A stretch of 64,000 nucleotides of DNA, from assembly GCF_025994435.1 (NCBI RefSeq), contig NZ_BAQK01000060.1:49271-113270 (forward strand), in the 5' to 3' direction. This document shows, one piece after another, positions 36,710 through 44,449 of this stretch. Position 1 is the first letter of the stretch. Every line of letters starts with the position of its first letter. A program made the position numbers and the translations under genes. A model generated the notes under the pieces. The model was not told where the DNA came from, did no database searches, and worked only from the letters and a program-made list of their open reading frames with translations. Origin of the DNA: Gluconacetobacter johannae. Its GTDB lineage: Bacteria; Pseudomonadota; Alphaproteobacteria; Acetobacterales; Acetobacteraceae.

Positions 36710-38380
36710 ATGCATGACGTTATCGTTGGTCTGATCCTGCTGTCCGTCGCGGCGGCCAGCAGCCTGTTCTCGCGTTTGCTGCCCCTTGCGATTCCGTTGC
36801 CGCTGATCCAGATCGCGCTGGGGGTGGCGGGGTCGGTCGGGGGCCTGCATGTCGCGCTGGACCCCGACATGTTCATGCTGCTGTTCATCCCGCCCCTGCT
36901 GTTCAGCGATGCGTTCCGGATGCCGACCCGAGAGTTCGGGGAGTTGCGCGGCATCATCTTCGCGCTGGCCGTGCCGCTGGTGCTGGCGACCACCATCCTG
37001 TGCGGCTACGCCCTGCACTGGCTGGTCCCGGTGCTGGGCCTGCCCCTGTGCTTCGCGCTGGCCGGCGTCCTGTCGCCGACCGACGCGGTGGCCGTCGGCG
37101 GCATGCTGGGCGCCACGGTGCCCCGCCGCATCGTGCATGTGCTGGACGGCGAATCCCTGCTGAACGATGCCTCTGGCCTGGTGTGCTTCCGGTTCGCGGC
37201 GGCGGCGGCGGTGACGGGGGCGTTCTCGCTGCATGCGGCGTTGCTGACGTTCGGCCTGCTGGCGCTGGGCGGGATCGCGATCGGGATAGGGGTCTGCTAC
37301 GTCGCGGTGCGGCTGGACCGGTTTCTGCTGCGGCGTGGCTACGACGATCCGCCGACGCAGATCACCTTCATGCTGCTGCTGCCGTTCGGGGCCTATCTGC
37401 TGGCGGAATCGGTGGGGTGTTCGGGCATCCTGGCCGTGGTTGCCGGCGGGATGACGGCCAAGCTGACCGGCGTGCTGCAGGAAACCCAGATCACCACCCG
37501 GCTGCAGGCGCGCACCGTGTGGAACATGGTGAATTTCATCTTCAACTCGATCATCTTCCTGCTGCTCGGGCTGCAATTGCCGGAACTGGCGGGCAACGGG
37601 ATCGCGCTGGCGCGCGGGGCGGGGACCTCGCCATGGCTGCTGCTGCCGGTCATCGTCGGCATTCACCTGGCGATGTGCGTGCTGCGGTTCGGCGGGTTGT
37701 GGATCGTCCTGGTGCTGGACGCGCTGCGCGGCCGCGCCCACGGGGCGATGCGCTGGCCGGCCTTGCGGGCCGTGCTGGTGGGAACGGTCGCCGGCGTCCG
37801 GGGGGCGGTGACGCTGGCGGCGGTGTTGTCCCTGCCCCAGGCGGGGGCCGGGTTTCCGTTCCGCGACCTGCTGGTGACCCTGGCCACCGGGGTCATCCTC
37901 GTCTCGCTGCTGATGGCCAGCCTGCTGCTGCCGTGGCTGGTCGCGGGACTGGACCGGGGGCAGGGCGACCCGCGGGGGCGCGAAGTCGACTGGGCGCGCC
38001 TGGTGCTGCTGCGTACGATCATCCGCGCGATGCGGGACGAACAGGCGGCCCTGACCGCGCGTGCCGGCACGCGCGATGAGGCGGCCGAAATGCGCGTCGA
38101 GATCATCGCCCGCCTGATGCAGGAATATGAAAACCGGCTGACCCAGTTGCAGAAGGACGGCGACGGGCCGGCGACCGAGATGCAGATCCGGTCGATCCGC
38201 CGGATGCGGCTGGAACTGGCGCTGCGCCTGACCAACCTGCGCGCGTCGCGGATCGAATTGCGGAACCTGCGCTCCGCCCAGTACGTCAATGACGAGACCG
38301 AAACCCTGCTGTTGCAGGAAATGGATTACGAGGAGCAGGTCTATCGCAACCGGGCCAGGACGCTGCCGCGCGTGCCCTGA
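36710..38380 (+). CDS. CPA1-family Na+(K+)/H+ antiporter
   Basis: A 556-residue protein with about 12 transmembrane segments in the first 400 residues and a charged, helical cytoplasmic tail of about 130 residues. LSPTDAVAVGGML (residues about 121-133) holds the conserved ion-binding Asp, and DGESLLNDASGLV (about 145-157) is the second CPA1 signature. It exchanges cytoplasmic Na+ or K+ for external protons and so serves pH and salt homeostasis, relevant in an acid-producing organism. GGAGGA lies 13 nt before the ATG. It is divergent from gabT and convergent with a small gene beyond a strong hairpin. Confidence 0.92.
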   Translation: MHDVIVGLILLSVAAASSLFSRLLPLAIPLPLIQIALGVAGSVGGLHVALDPDMFMLLFIPPLLFSDAFRMPTREFGELRGIIFALAVPLVLATTILCGYALHWLVPVLGLPLCFALAGVLSPTDAVAVGGMLGATVPRRIVHVLDGESLLNDASGLVCFRFAAAAAVTGAFSLHAALLTFGLLALGGIAIGIGVCYVAVRLDRFLLRRGYDDPPTQITFMLLLPFGAYLLAESVGCSGILAVVAGGMTAKLTGVLQETQITTRLQARTVWNMVNFIFNSIIFLLLGLQLPELAGNGIALARGAGTSPWLLLPVIVGIHLAMCVLRFGGLWIVLVLDALRGRAHGAMRWPALRAVLVGTVAGVRGAVTLAAVLSLPQAGAGFPFRDLLVTLATGVILVSLLMASLLLPWLVAGLDRGQGDPRGREVDWARLVLLRTIIRAMRDEQAALTARAGTRDEAAEMRVEIIARLMQEYENRLTQLQKDGDGPATEMQIRSIRRMRLELALRLTNLRASRIELRNLRSAQYVNDETETLLLQEMDYEEQVYRNRARTLPRVP

Positions 38381-38385
38381 AGACC

Positions 38386-38413
38386 GTCCGGGGCGGGCGG
38401 CAGCGCCCCGGAC
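38386..38413. terminator. Strong hairpin between convergent genes
   Basis: GTCCGGGGCG (38386-38395) and CGCCCCGGAC (38404-38413) form a perfect 10-bp stem with an 8-nt loop, 5 nt after the antiporter stop and 6 nt from the 3' end of the convergent small gene. It could terminate transcription from both sides, although no T-tract follows. Confidence 0.55.
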
Positions 38414-38419
38414 GCGGGA

Positions 38420-38713
38420 TCAGATCGAGCGGTGACGGCGGGGCGACCCGGACTCCTGGCGCGACCCCGGCCCCTGGCGCGGCCCGTCCGTCCGCTGGCC
38501 GCGCGGCGCATCGGTGCTTTTCAGCGCGGGGGCCGCGGCCAGTTCGGCTTCAAGCTGGCGAATGCGCTTCTGGACGCTTTCGCGCAGGGTGGGGGCGGTA
38601 TGCGACTTCATCGCCGCCAGGGTCTCGCGCAGGTCGCGCAACTGCTTCTGCTTTTCCGCCTGCGACCGCCGGATGGGTTGGTTGTCGGACATCTGGCCGT
38701 GAAATGCGCGCAT
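38420..38713 (-). CDS. Small hydrophilic coiled-coil protein, unknown function
   Basis: A protein of 97 residues, or 90 if the second ATG (38692, MSDNQPIRR) is the start. Residues about 15-60 are rich in Lys, Glu, Leu and Arg with heptad-like spacing (QLRDLRETLAAM, ESVQKRIRQLEAELAA), predicting a short coiled coil. The last 30 residues are a basic, Gly/Arg/Ser-rich disordered tail. I do not recognise a family. It lies downstream of hisC on the same strand but 140 nt away. Neither candidate start has a clear ribosome binding site, so the gene is moderately supported. Confidence 0.55.
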   Translation of the reverse strand: MRAFHGQMSDNQPIRRSQAEKQKQLRDLRETLAAMKSHTAPTLRESVQKRIRQLEAELAAAPALKSTDAPRGQRTDGPRQGPGSRQESGSPRRHRSI

Positions 38714-38854
38714 GATGATGGTCCATGGTAGGAAGTGAAAAAAGAGCGGGTTTCTGGACTGTAGCGGGAACGCACCGGGATCGAAAAAGGTACACCACCT
38801 TCATGATCCAACAGCCCGCCCCAACGGGCAGGCCGGGCGCCGGACGAACGGAAG

Positions 38855-39925
38855 TCAGTCCGCGTTCTGCTTCAGAATGGCGTCCAGCGCATCCGTCACC
38901 ATCCGGCATTCCTCGTCGGTGCCGATGGTGATGCGTAGCCATTCCGCGATCCTGGGCGTCCTGAAATGGCGCACGATGATGGCCCGCTCCCGCAGGGCGG
39001 CGGCCAGTCGGACGGCGTCACGATCAGGATGGCGGGCGAACACGAAATTCGCCTGTGACGGCAGAACCTCGAACCCCAGTCCCCTCAGGCTGGATGTCAG
39101 CCCGATGCGTGATTCTATGATTTTTCCCGTGGTCCGTGCAAGCCATTCCCGGTCCTCGATCGCGGCGGTCGCCCCGACCTGGGCCAGAAGATCGAGCGGG
39201 TAGGAATTGAAGCTGTCCTTCACCCGGTTCAGCCCCTCGATCAGATGGGCCTGCCCGATCGCATACCCCACCCGCAGGCCCGCCAGCGCGTGGGCTTTCG
39301 ACAGCGTGCGGACGATCAGCAGGTTGGGAAAATGCCGGATCAGCGGGATTGCGGTGTCGGCGCCGAAATCGACATACGCCTCGTCGATTACCACCACGCG
39401 GTCGGGATGGGCGCGCAGCAGCGTCTCGATCCGGCCCAGCCCCAGCGCGATGCCGGTCGGCGCGTTCGGGTTGGGCAGCACGATGCCGCCGCACGGGCGC
39501 AGATAGTCCTCGACGTCGATCCGCATCGCCGCATTCAGGGGCACGGGTTCGTGCGTGATCCCGTACAGGCTGCAATAGACCGGGTAGAAGCTGTAGGTGA
39601 TATCCGGCGTCAGCAGTGGTTCGTCATGCTTCAGCAGCGCCTGGAAAGCGTGGGCCAGCACCTCGTCCGATCCGTTGCCGACGAAGATTTCGTCCATCGC
39701 CACGCCATGGGTGGTGGCGATGGCGGCGCGCAGCCGCTCGGCGGTCGGGTCCGAATACAGGCGCAGCCTGTCGCCGGTGGCCGCGCGAATCGCCTCCAGC
39801 GCCGCCGGCGGCGGGCCATAGGGGGATTCGTTGGTGTTGAGCTTGATCTGCTTCGTCATCTGCGGCTGCTCGCCCGGGACATAGGGCGTCAGGCTGTGGA
39901 CGATCGGGCTCCAGAAACGGCTCAT
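38855..39925 (-). CDS. hisC: Histidinol-phosphate aminotransferase
   Basis: A 356-residue class I/II PLP aminotransferase catalysing imidazole-acetol phosphate to L-histidinol phosphate. KLNTNESPYGPPP near the N-terminus is the HisC substrate-binding signature; FVGNGSDEVLAHAF, LPNPNAPTG, VIDEAYVDFG and RTLSKAHALAGLRVGY (with the PLP lysine) follow in the usual order. ATG 39925 gives the normal start, nine codons downstream of a longer opening. It is not beside other his genes. Enzymes of this subgroup sometimes also act on aromatic amino acids, so a broader role is possible. Confidence 0.92.
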   Translation of the reverse strand: MSRFWSPIVHSLTPYVPGEQPQMTKQIKLNTNESPYGPPPAALEAIRAATGDRLRLYSDPTAERLRAAIATTHGVAMDEIFVGNGSDEVLAHAFQALLKHDEPLLTPDITYSFYPVYCSLYGITHEPVPLNAAMRIDVEDYLRPCGGIVLPNPNAPTGIALGLGRIETLLRAHPDRVVVIDEAYVDFGADTAIPLIRHFPNLLIVRTLSKAHALAGLRVGYAIGQAHLIEGLNRVKDSFNSYPLDLLAQVGATAAIEDREWLARTTGKIIESRIGLTSSLRGLGFEVLPSQANFVFARHPDRDAVRLAAALRERAIIVRHFRTPRIAEWLRITIGTDEECRMVTDALDAILKQNAD

Positions 39926-40018
39926 GGCAGGTTCCGTTGGCGGATGGGACAATAGGGGCCAGCGCCGCGACGCGCGGGCGCCGGCGGGGCGGATGGTCCG
40001 GCGGGCTTTCAGGCCGGC

Positions 40019-40041
40019 GTGCCCGGCGGGAAACCGGGCAC
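40019..40041 (-). terminator. Hairpin downstream of the ankyrin gene
   Basis: GTGCCCGG (40019-40026) and CCGGGCAC (40034-40041) make a perfect 8-bp stem with a 7-nt loop, 4 nt beyond the 3' end of the ankyrin gene. It is probably a terminator or RNA-stabilising hairpin; no T-tract is present. The remaining 80 nt to hisC are GC-rich without a visible promoter. Confidence 0.45.
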
Positions 40042-40045
40042 ATGG

Positions 40046-40639
40046 TCAACGCAGGGGGTGGGGACCGTCTGCCCGGCGTTGCGGGGGCATCAGCGCCGTG
40101 ATCGGCGCCAGGCCCTGGCGCTCGGCCACCAGCCGCGCGCTGTTGCCCTCGCCGTCGCGATGGTCGGGATTTGCGCCCTGTTCCAGCAGGAACGCGACCA
40201 TCGGCGCGCGATTGAACATCGTGGCGAAGATCAGCGGGGTACGTCCGACATGGTTCGTGGAGTCGATCTCCGCCCCGGCCGCGACCAACTGGCGCGCGAC
40301 GGCCAGGTCGCCCTTGAAGGCCACGCCGGCCAGCGCCGTGGAGCCCTTGCCGTCCTGCAGGTCGACGGTCGCATGGTGCGCCAGCAGGCACGCGACGGTT
40401 TCGGCATGGCTGTTGTAGGCGGCCAGGATCAGGGCGGAATAACCCCGCGCGTCGCGCAGGTCGGGGTCGATTCCGGCGGCGAGGAAGCTTTCGATCAGGT
40501 CGGTCTGGCCGTCGCGCGCGGCGTCGAGGAACAGGCTCGCGATCTCGGTTTCCGTGAAAACGGGGGCCGGGGCGGTATCGTCCTGTCCCTCGGGCGAGGG
40601 GGCGTTGGCGGTCATGTCGGTCACGCTGGTCTCGCGCAT
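40046..40639 (-). CDS. Ankyrin-repeat protein
   Basis: A 197-residue protein without signal peptide, hence cytoplasmic. After a Pro/Ala-rich, acidic N-terminal tail there are four ankyrin repeats from about residue 35 to 170: LFLDAARDGQTDLIESFLAA, DARGYSALILAAYNSHAETV, GSTALAGVAFKGDLAVARQL and GRTPLIFATMFNRAPMVAFL. Ankyrin domains bind other proteins; nothing indicates the partner. Small proteins of this kind are often found beside catalase genes in proteobacteria, but no catalase is in the window. A second ATG eight codons in is an alternative start. Confidence 0.87.
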   Translation of the reverse strand: MRETSVTDMTANAPSPEGQDDTAPAPVFTETEIASLFLDAARDGQTDLIESFLAAGIDPDLRDARGYSALILAAYNSHAETVACLLAHHATVDLQDGKGSTALAGVAFKGDLAVARQLVAAGAEIDSTNHVGRTPLIFATMFNRAPMVAFLLEQGANPDHRDGEGNSARLVAERQGLAPITALMPPQRRADGPHPLR

Positions 40640-40704
40640 CGGGGGCCTCGGTAAGATTGGGGCGGACGATCCATCCTAGACCCTCAGGGGCGGGGACGCG
40701 ACCG

Positions 40705-41793
40705 TCAAGGTCGGGCGGCGGGAGGCAGGGGCGCGAAATCGCGGCATTCCCCATGGTTCAGGCTGGTGAACCGCTCCGCTTCCAGCCCCGCGGCGGCGCA
40801 GGCGGCGGCCAGGCGGCGCAGCGGTTCGTCGATCGGTTCGTCGGTCAGCCGGAAGGTGCCGAAATGCATGCCCACCGCCTGCGCGGCGTCGAGGTCGAGC
40901 ATCGCCTGCACCGATTCCTCGGGCGTGGTGTGGACGGCCTCCATCAGGATCCTGGGGTCGTAGGCGCCCACCGGCAACAGGGCGAGGTCCGGCGCGCCCA
41001 GCCGGTCGCGGATCTGCCGCCAGTGCCGCCCGTGCCCGCTGTCCCCCGCGAAGAACACGCGCGGCGCGCCCCCCTGCGGGTTCCCGGTATCGGCATGGAT
41101 GGTGAAGCCGCCCCACAGCGCGCGGTTGCGGTCGAAGGGCGTCCGGGCCGACCCGTGCCGCGCGGGCGTGCAGGTGATCGACGCCTGTCCCACTGCGATG
41201 TCCTCCCACCAGTCCAGCTCGACGATCTCGCCCAGGCCGGCGTGGCCGAGGCCCGCCTTTCGCAGATGGCGCGCGTTGCCCGGCGGGGTGATGACGACGG
41301 GCGTGTCGCGGCGGCCGAGTCGGGTCAGGCTCGGCAGGTCCAGATGGTCGTAATGGCAATGGGACACCAGGATCACGTCGATTCGCGGCAGGTCGGCGAT
41401 GGCGCGGCCCGGCGGGCGGACCCGGCGCGGCCCTGCCCACCGCACGGGCGAGCACCGCTCGGAAAAGACCGGGTCGGTCAGCACCGTCAGGGTCGATCCG
41501 TCGGCGCGGGGCAGCCGCAGCAGGAACGTGCTGTGGCCGATGAAGGTGACCAGGGCGTGACCGGGGGCGGGATGGGCGTGCGGGTCGCCGGCGGGGGGCG
41601 GGTTGTCCAGCCGCGCGGGCCAGTTGGCGATCCGGCGGCGACGGTCCCATTGCCAGCGCAGGATCGACAGCGCGCGCGCGGCGCGCGGCGCGGTGGCGGG
41701 CGGCAGGATCGCGGCCGGATTGAAGAAGCGGCGCCCGTCGCAATGGTCCGAAACCGGCAGGGGGGGCGAAACAGGCAGGGGGATGATCGGCAT
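40705..41793 (-). CDS. Metallo-beta-lactamase-fold hydrolase (UlaG/NAPE-PLD-like)
   Basis: A 362-residue protein of the metallo-beta-lactamase superfamily. Metal ligands are visible in VSHCHYDHLD (residues about 133-142, HxHxDH), with GHSTFLLRL before it, FFAGDSGHG and a late MHFGTF. An N-terminal extension of about 85 residues (FFNPAAILPPAT, WDRRRR) is typical of the NAPE-PLD/RomA-like branch (YfnE/UlaG relatives), which act on phospholipid-like or phosphate-ester substrates. The real substrate is unknown. ATG 41793 has GGAG about 9 nt upstream; a longer in-frame opening upstream is not supported. Confidence 0.85.
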   Translation of the reverse strand: MPIIPLPVSPPLPVSDHCDGRRFFNPAAILPPATAPRAARALSILRWQWDRRRRIANWPARLDNPPPAGDPHAHPAPGHALVTFIGHSTFLLRLPRADGSTLTVLTDPVFSERCSPVRWAGPRRVRPPGRAIADLPRIDVILVSHCHYDHLDLPSLTRLGRRDTPVVITPPGNARHLRKAGLGHAGLGEIVELDWWEDIAVGQASITCTPARHGSARTPFDRNRALWGGFTIHADTGNPQGGAPRVFFAGDSGHGRHWRQIRDRLGAPDLALLPVGAYDPRILMEAVHTTPEESVQAMLDLDAAQAVGMHFGTFRLTDEPIDEPLRRLAAACAAAGLEAERFTSLNHGECRDFAPLPPAARP

Positions 41794-42204
41794 CCGGGTG
41801 CTCCGCGCGGGGGGACGGCCCCAGTATGTCCCGTCGCGCCGGCCGGGGCCAGAGCGGGGCAGTCGAGGACTCGTGATGATCGGGGACTGGAATCCTGCGA
41901 TCGGGGGGCGCTCTAATGCGGGCGAGGTTTTGAAACCGCCAGTGACTTGCCCCCGGTGGCTTGCCCACGGGGGGAGGTCGTGAGAGTGTACGACGAAAGT
42001 GCATTCGGCCCGGGCGGCCAGGGTCGCCACCGGATGACAAAAAAATGACGATCGGGGGCCCGGCACCGGGGCAGTCCTCTTCCCATGTCGGCGACGCGCC
42101 CCTGCTTGTGCGGGCACGGATCTTGCGGGGCGTGGCCTGCCCGGATGTCGGCGGCCCGGATCGGATGTGCGAGACAGGGCAACCATAATGGAGAAAGCGG
42201 TTTA
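41794..42204 (+). other. Intergenic region between the metallohydrolase and tkt
   Basis: This 411-nt divergent gap should hold the promoters of both flanking genes. I see no coding gene. Two direct copies of CTTGCCCnCGG lie at 41946-41956 and 41960-41970, 14 nt apart, which could be a tandem regulator site. GGAGAAAGCGG (42190-42200) is the tkt ribosome binding site. A clear sigma-70 box pair is not evident. Confidence 0.45.
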
Positions 42205-44319
42205 ATGCGTTCCATACTCACCCAGCTTGTTCGAGCCCCGGACGGCGCGACGGTCGGGTCCTCTGACCAGGACCTGCTGTGCATCAACACCATTCGCACC
42301 CTGTCGATGGATGGCGTCCAGAAGGCGAAATCCGGTCATCCGGGCACGCCGATGGCGATGGCGCCCCCGGCCTACGCGCTGTGGCAGAATGTCCTGAACT
42401 ACGATCCGGCCGATCCGCTGTGGCCCAACCGCGACCGTTTCGTGCTGTCGATCGGCCATGCGTCGATGCTGATCTATTCGCTGATCTACCTGGCGGGCGT
42501 GCGGGACGTGAAGCACGGCAAGGTGCTCGATGCGCCGTCGCTGACGCTGGAGGACCTGACGCAGTTCCGTCAGCTCGATTCCAGGACGCCGGGCCATCCG
42601 GAATATCACCACACGGCGGGCGTCGAGACGACGACCGGCCCGCTGGGACAGGGCTGCGGCAATTCGGTCGGCATGGCGATGGCCGAGAAATGGCTGGCCG
42701 CGCGCTTCAACAAGCCGGGTTTCCCGCTGTTCGACTATCACGTCTACACGTTCTGCGGCGACGGCGACATGATGGAGGGCGTGGCCAGCGAGGCGGCCTC
42801 GACCGCCGGGCACCTGCGCCTGGGCAACCTGACCTGGATCTACGACAGCAACCGGATCTCGATCGAGGGATCGACCGACATCGCCTTCACCGAGAACGTG
42901 CAGAAGCGTTTCGAGGGCTATGGCTGGCATGTGCTGGAGGTCAAGGACGCCAACGACCTGGCCGATTTCCAGACGAAGCTGGCCGTGGCGAAGGCCGAGA
43001 CGGCGCGTCCGACCCTGATTATCGTCCATTCGGTCATCGGCTGGGGCGCGCCGAAGAAGGCCGGCACCGCCTCGGCGCACGGCGAACCGCTGGGCGATGA
43101 GGAAATCCGCGGCGCGAAGCGGGCCTATGGCTGGCCCGAGGACAAGAGCTTCTATGTGCCCGAGGGCGTGCTGGAGCATTTCCAGAAGGGCCTGGGCGCC
43201 CGTGGCGCCGCGGCCAGCGCCGCGTGGAAGGCGCTGTATGCGTCCTATGCCACCGAATATCCGGAACTGGCGGGCGAACTGGACCAGATCCTGCACAACC
43301 GGCTGCCCGCCGGCTGGGACAAGGACATCCCGGTCTACGAGGCCAGCGCCAAGGGCGTGGCCTCGCGCCAGAGCTCGGGCGAGGTGCTGAACGCCATCGC
43401 GCCGAACTTCCCCTGGCTGATCGGCGGGTCGGCGGATCTGTCGCCGTCGACCAAGACCAACCTGACCTTCCAGGGCGCGGGCGCCTACCAGCCGCCGGAA
43501 TGGAATGGCACCTATGGCGGCCGCAACCTGCATTTCGGCGTGCGCGAACACGCCATGGGGTCGATCTGCAACGGGATTTCGCTGGCGGGTATCCGGGCCT
43601 ATTGCTCGGGCTTCCTGATCTTCTCCGACTACATGAAGCCGCCGATCCGCCTGTCGGCGCTGATGAACCAGCCGGTGCTGTATATCTTCACGCATGATTC
43701 GATCGGCGTGGGCGAGGACGGACCGACCCATCAGCCGATCGAGCAACTGGTGCAGTTGCGCTCCACCCCCGGCGTCACGATGATCCGTCCGGGCGATGCG
43801 AACGAGGTCGCCGAGGCCTGGCGCACGATCCTGCCGATGACCGACCGCCCGTCGGTGCTGATCCTCAGCCGCCAGAACCTGCCCACGCTGGACCGCACGG
43901 TCTACGCCCCGGCCTCGGGCCTGGCGAAGGGCGCCTATGTGCTGGCGGACAGCGACGGTACCCCCGACGTCATCCTGATGGCGACGGGCAGCGAGGTCGA
44001 CCTGGTGGTCAAGGCCTACGAGACGCTGAAGGCCGAAGGGGTGAAGGCGCGCGTGGTGTCCATGCCGTCGTGGGACCTGTTCGAGGCGCAGCCGAAATCC
44101 TACCGCGACAGCGTGCTGCCCCCCGAGGTCGGCGGCCGCGTGGCGGTGGAGATGGCCTCGCCCATCGGGTGGGACCGCTATGTCGGGCTGACCGGTTCGA
44201 TCATCGCCATGCAGTCGTTCGGCGCCTCGGCTCCGGCGGACCAGCTGATGAAGAAATTCGGCTTCACGGTCGAGGCCGTCCTGGCGGAAGCCCGCAAGCA
44301 GGCAGGCAAGGCAGGCTGA
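42205..44319 (+). CDS. tkt: Transketolase
   Basis: A 704-residue thiamine-diphosphate enzyme that moves two-carbon ketol units between xylulose 5-phosphate and aldose acceptors in the non-oxidative pentose phosphate pathway. GHPGTPMAMAP near residue 45, the ThDP/Mg motif CGDGDMMEGVASEAAS (about 188-203), DSNRISIEG and the phosphate-binding GVREHAMGSI and THDSIGVGEDGPTHQP are all present. ATG 42205 follows a good ribosome binding site; the open frame upstream is not conserved. It opens a nine-gene run of pentose phosphate genes. No lesion is visible. Confidence 0.96.
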   Translation: MRSILTQLVRAPDGATVGSSDQDLLCINTIRTLSMDGVQKAKSGHPGTPMAMAPPAYALWQNVLNYDPADPLWPNRDRFVLSIGHASMLIYSLIYLAGVRDVKHGKVLDAPSLTLEDLTQFRQLDSRTPGHPEYHHTAGVETTTGPLGQGCGNSVGMAMAEKWLAARFNKPGFPLFDYHVYTFCGDGDMMEGVASEAASTAGHLRLGNLTWIYDSNRISIEGSTDIAFTENVQKRFEGYGWHVLEVKDANDLADFQTKLAVAKAETARPTLIIVHSVIGWGAPKKAGTASAHGEPLGDEEIRGAKRAYGWPEDKSFYVPEGVLEHFQKGLGARGAAASAAWKALYASYATEYPELAGELDQILHNRLPAGWDKDIPVYEASAKGVASRQSSGEVLNAIAPNFPWLIGGSADLSPSTKTNLTFQGAGAYQPPEWNGTYGGRNLHFGVREHAMGSICNGISLAGIRAYCSGFLIFSDYMKPPIRLSALMNQPVLYIFTHDSIGVGEDGPTHQPIEQLVQLRSTPGVTMIRPGDANEVAEAWRTILPMTDRPSVLILSRQNLPTLDRTVYAPASGLAKGAYVLADSDGTPDVILMATGSEVDLVVKAYETLKAEGVKARVVSMPSWDLFEAQPKSYRDSVLPPEVGGRVAVEMASPIGWDRYVGLTGSIIAMQSFGASAPADQLMKKFGFTVEAVLAEARKQAGKAG

Positions 44320-44341
44320 TCCCGTTGGCCGGGGTCGCGCG

Positions 44342-44375
44342 CGGGCCGGTTTCGGCCGTGTGCGGCCCCGGCCCG
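44342..44375 (+). terminator. Hairpin between tkt and tal-pgi
   Basis: CGGGCCGG (44342-44349) and CCGGCCCG (44368-44375) form an 8-bp outer stem, with further GGCC pairing inside, followed by TTTCAG. It lies in the 130-nt gap between tkt and tal-pgi and could attenuate transcription or mark an mRNA processing point. Read-through is likely since the genes form one pathway. Confidence 0.4.
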
Positions 44376-44449
44376 TTTCAGAGTCCCAAAAGGCGGAGTC
44401 CGGCCGGCCGGCCGGGGACAATCCGCCATGACATCTAAGGAGCAACACC

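Noticed and set aside
36496..36996. Upstream extension of the gabT frame across the divergent promoter region
   Set aside because: It would run into the antiporter gene and carries no aminotransferase sequence. ATG 36495 gives the canonical start.
41870..41900. Possible third copy of the 33598-33720 repeat
   Set aside because: Only about ten bases (ATGATCGGGG) match; the remainder differs and there is no hairpin.
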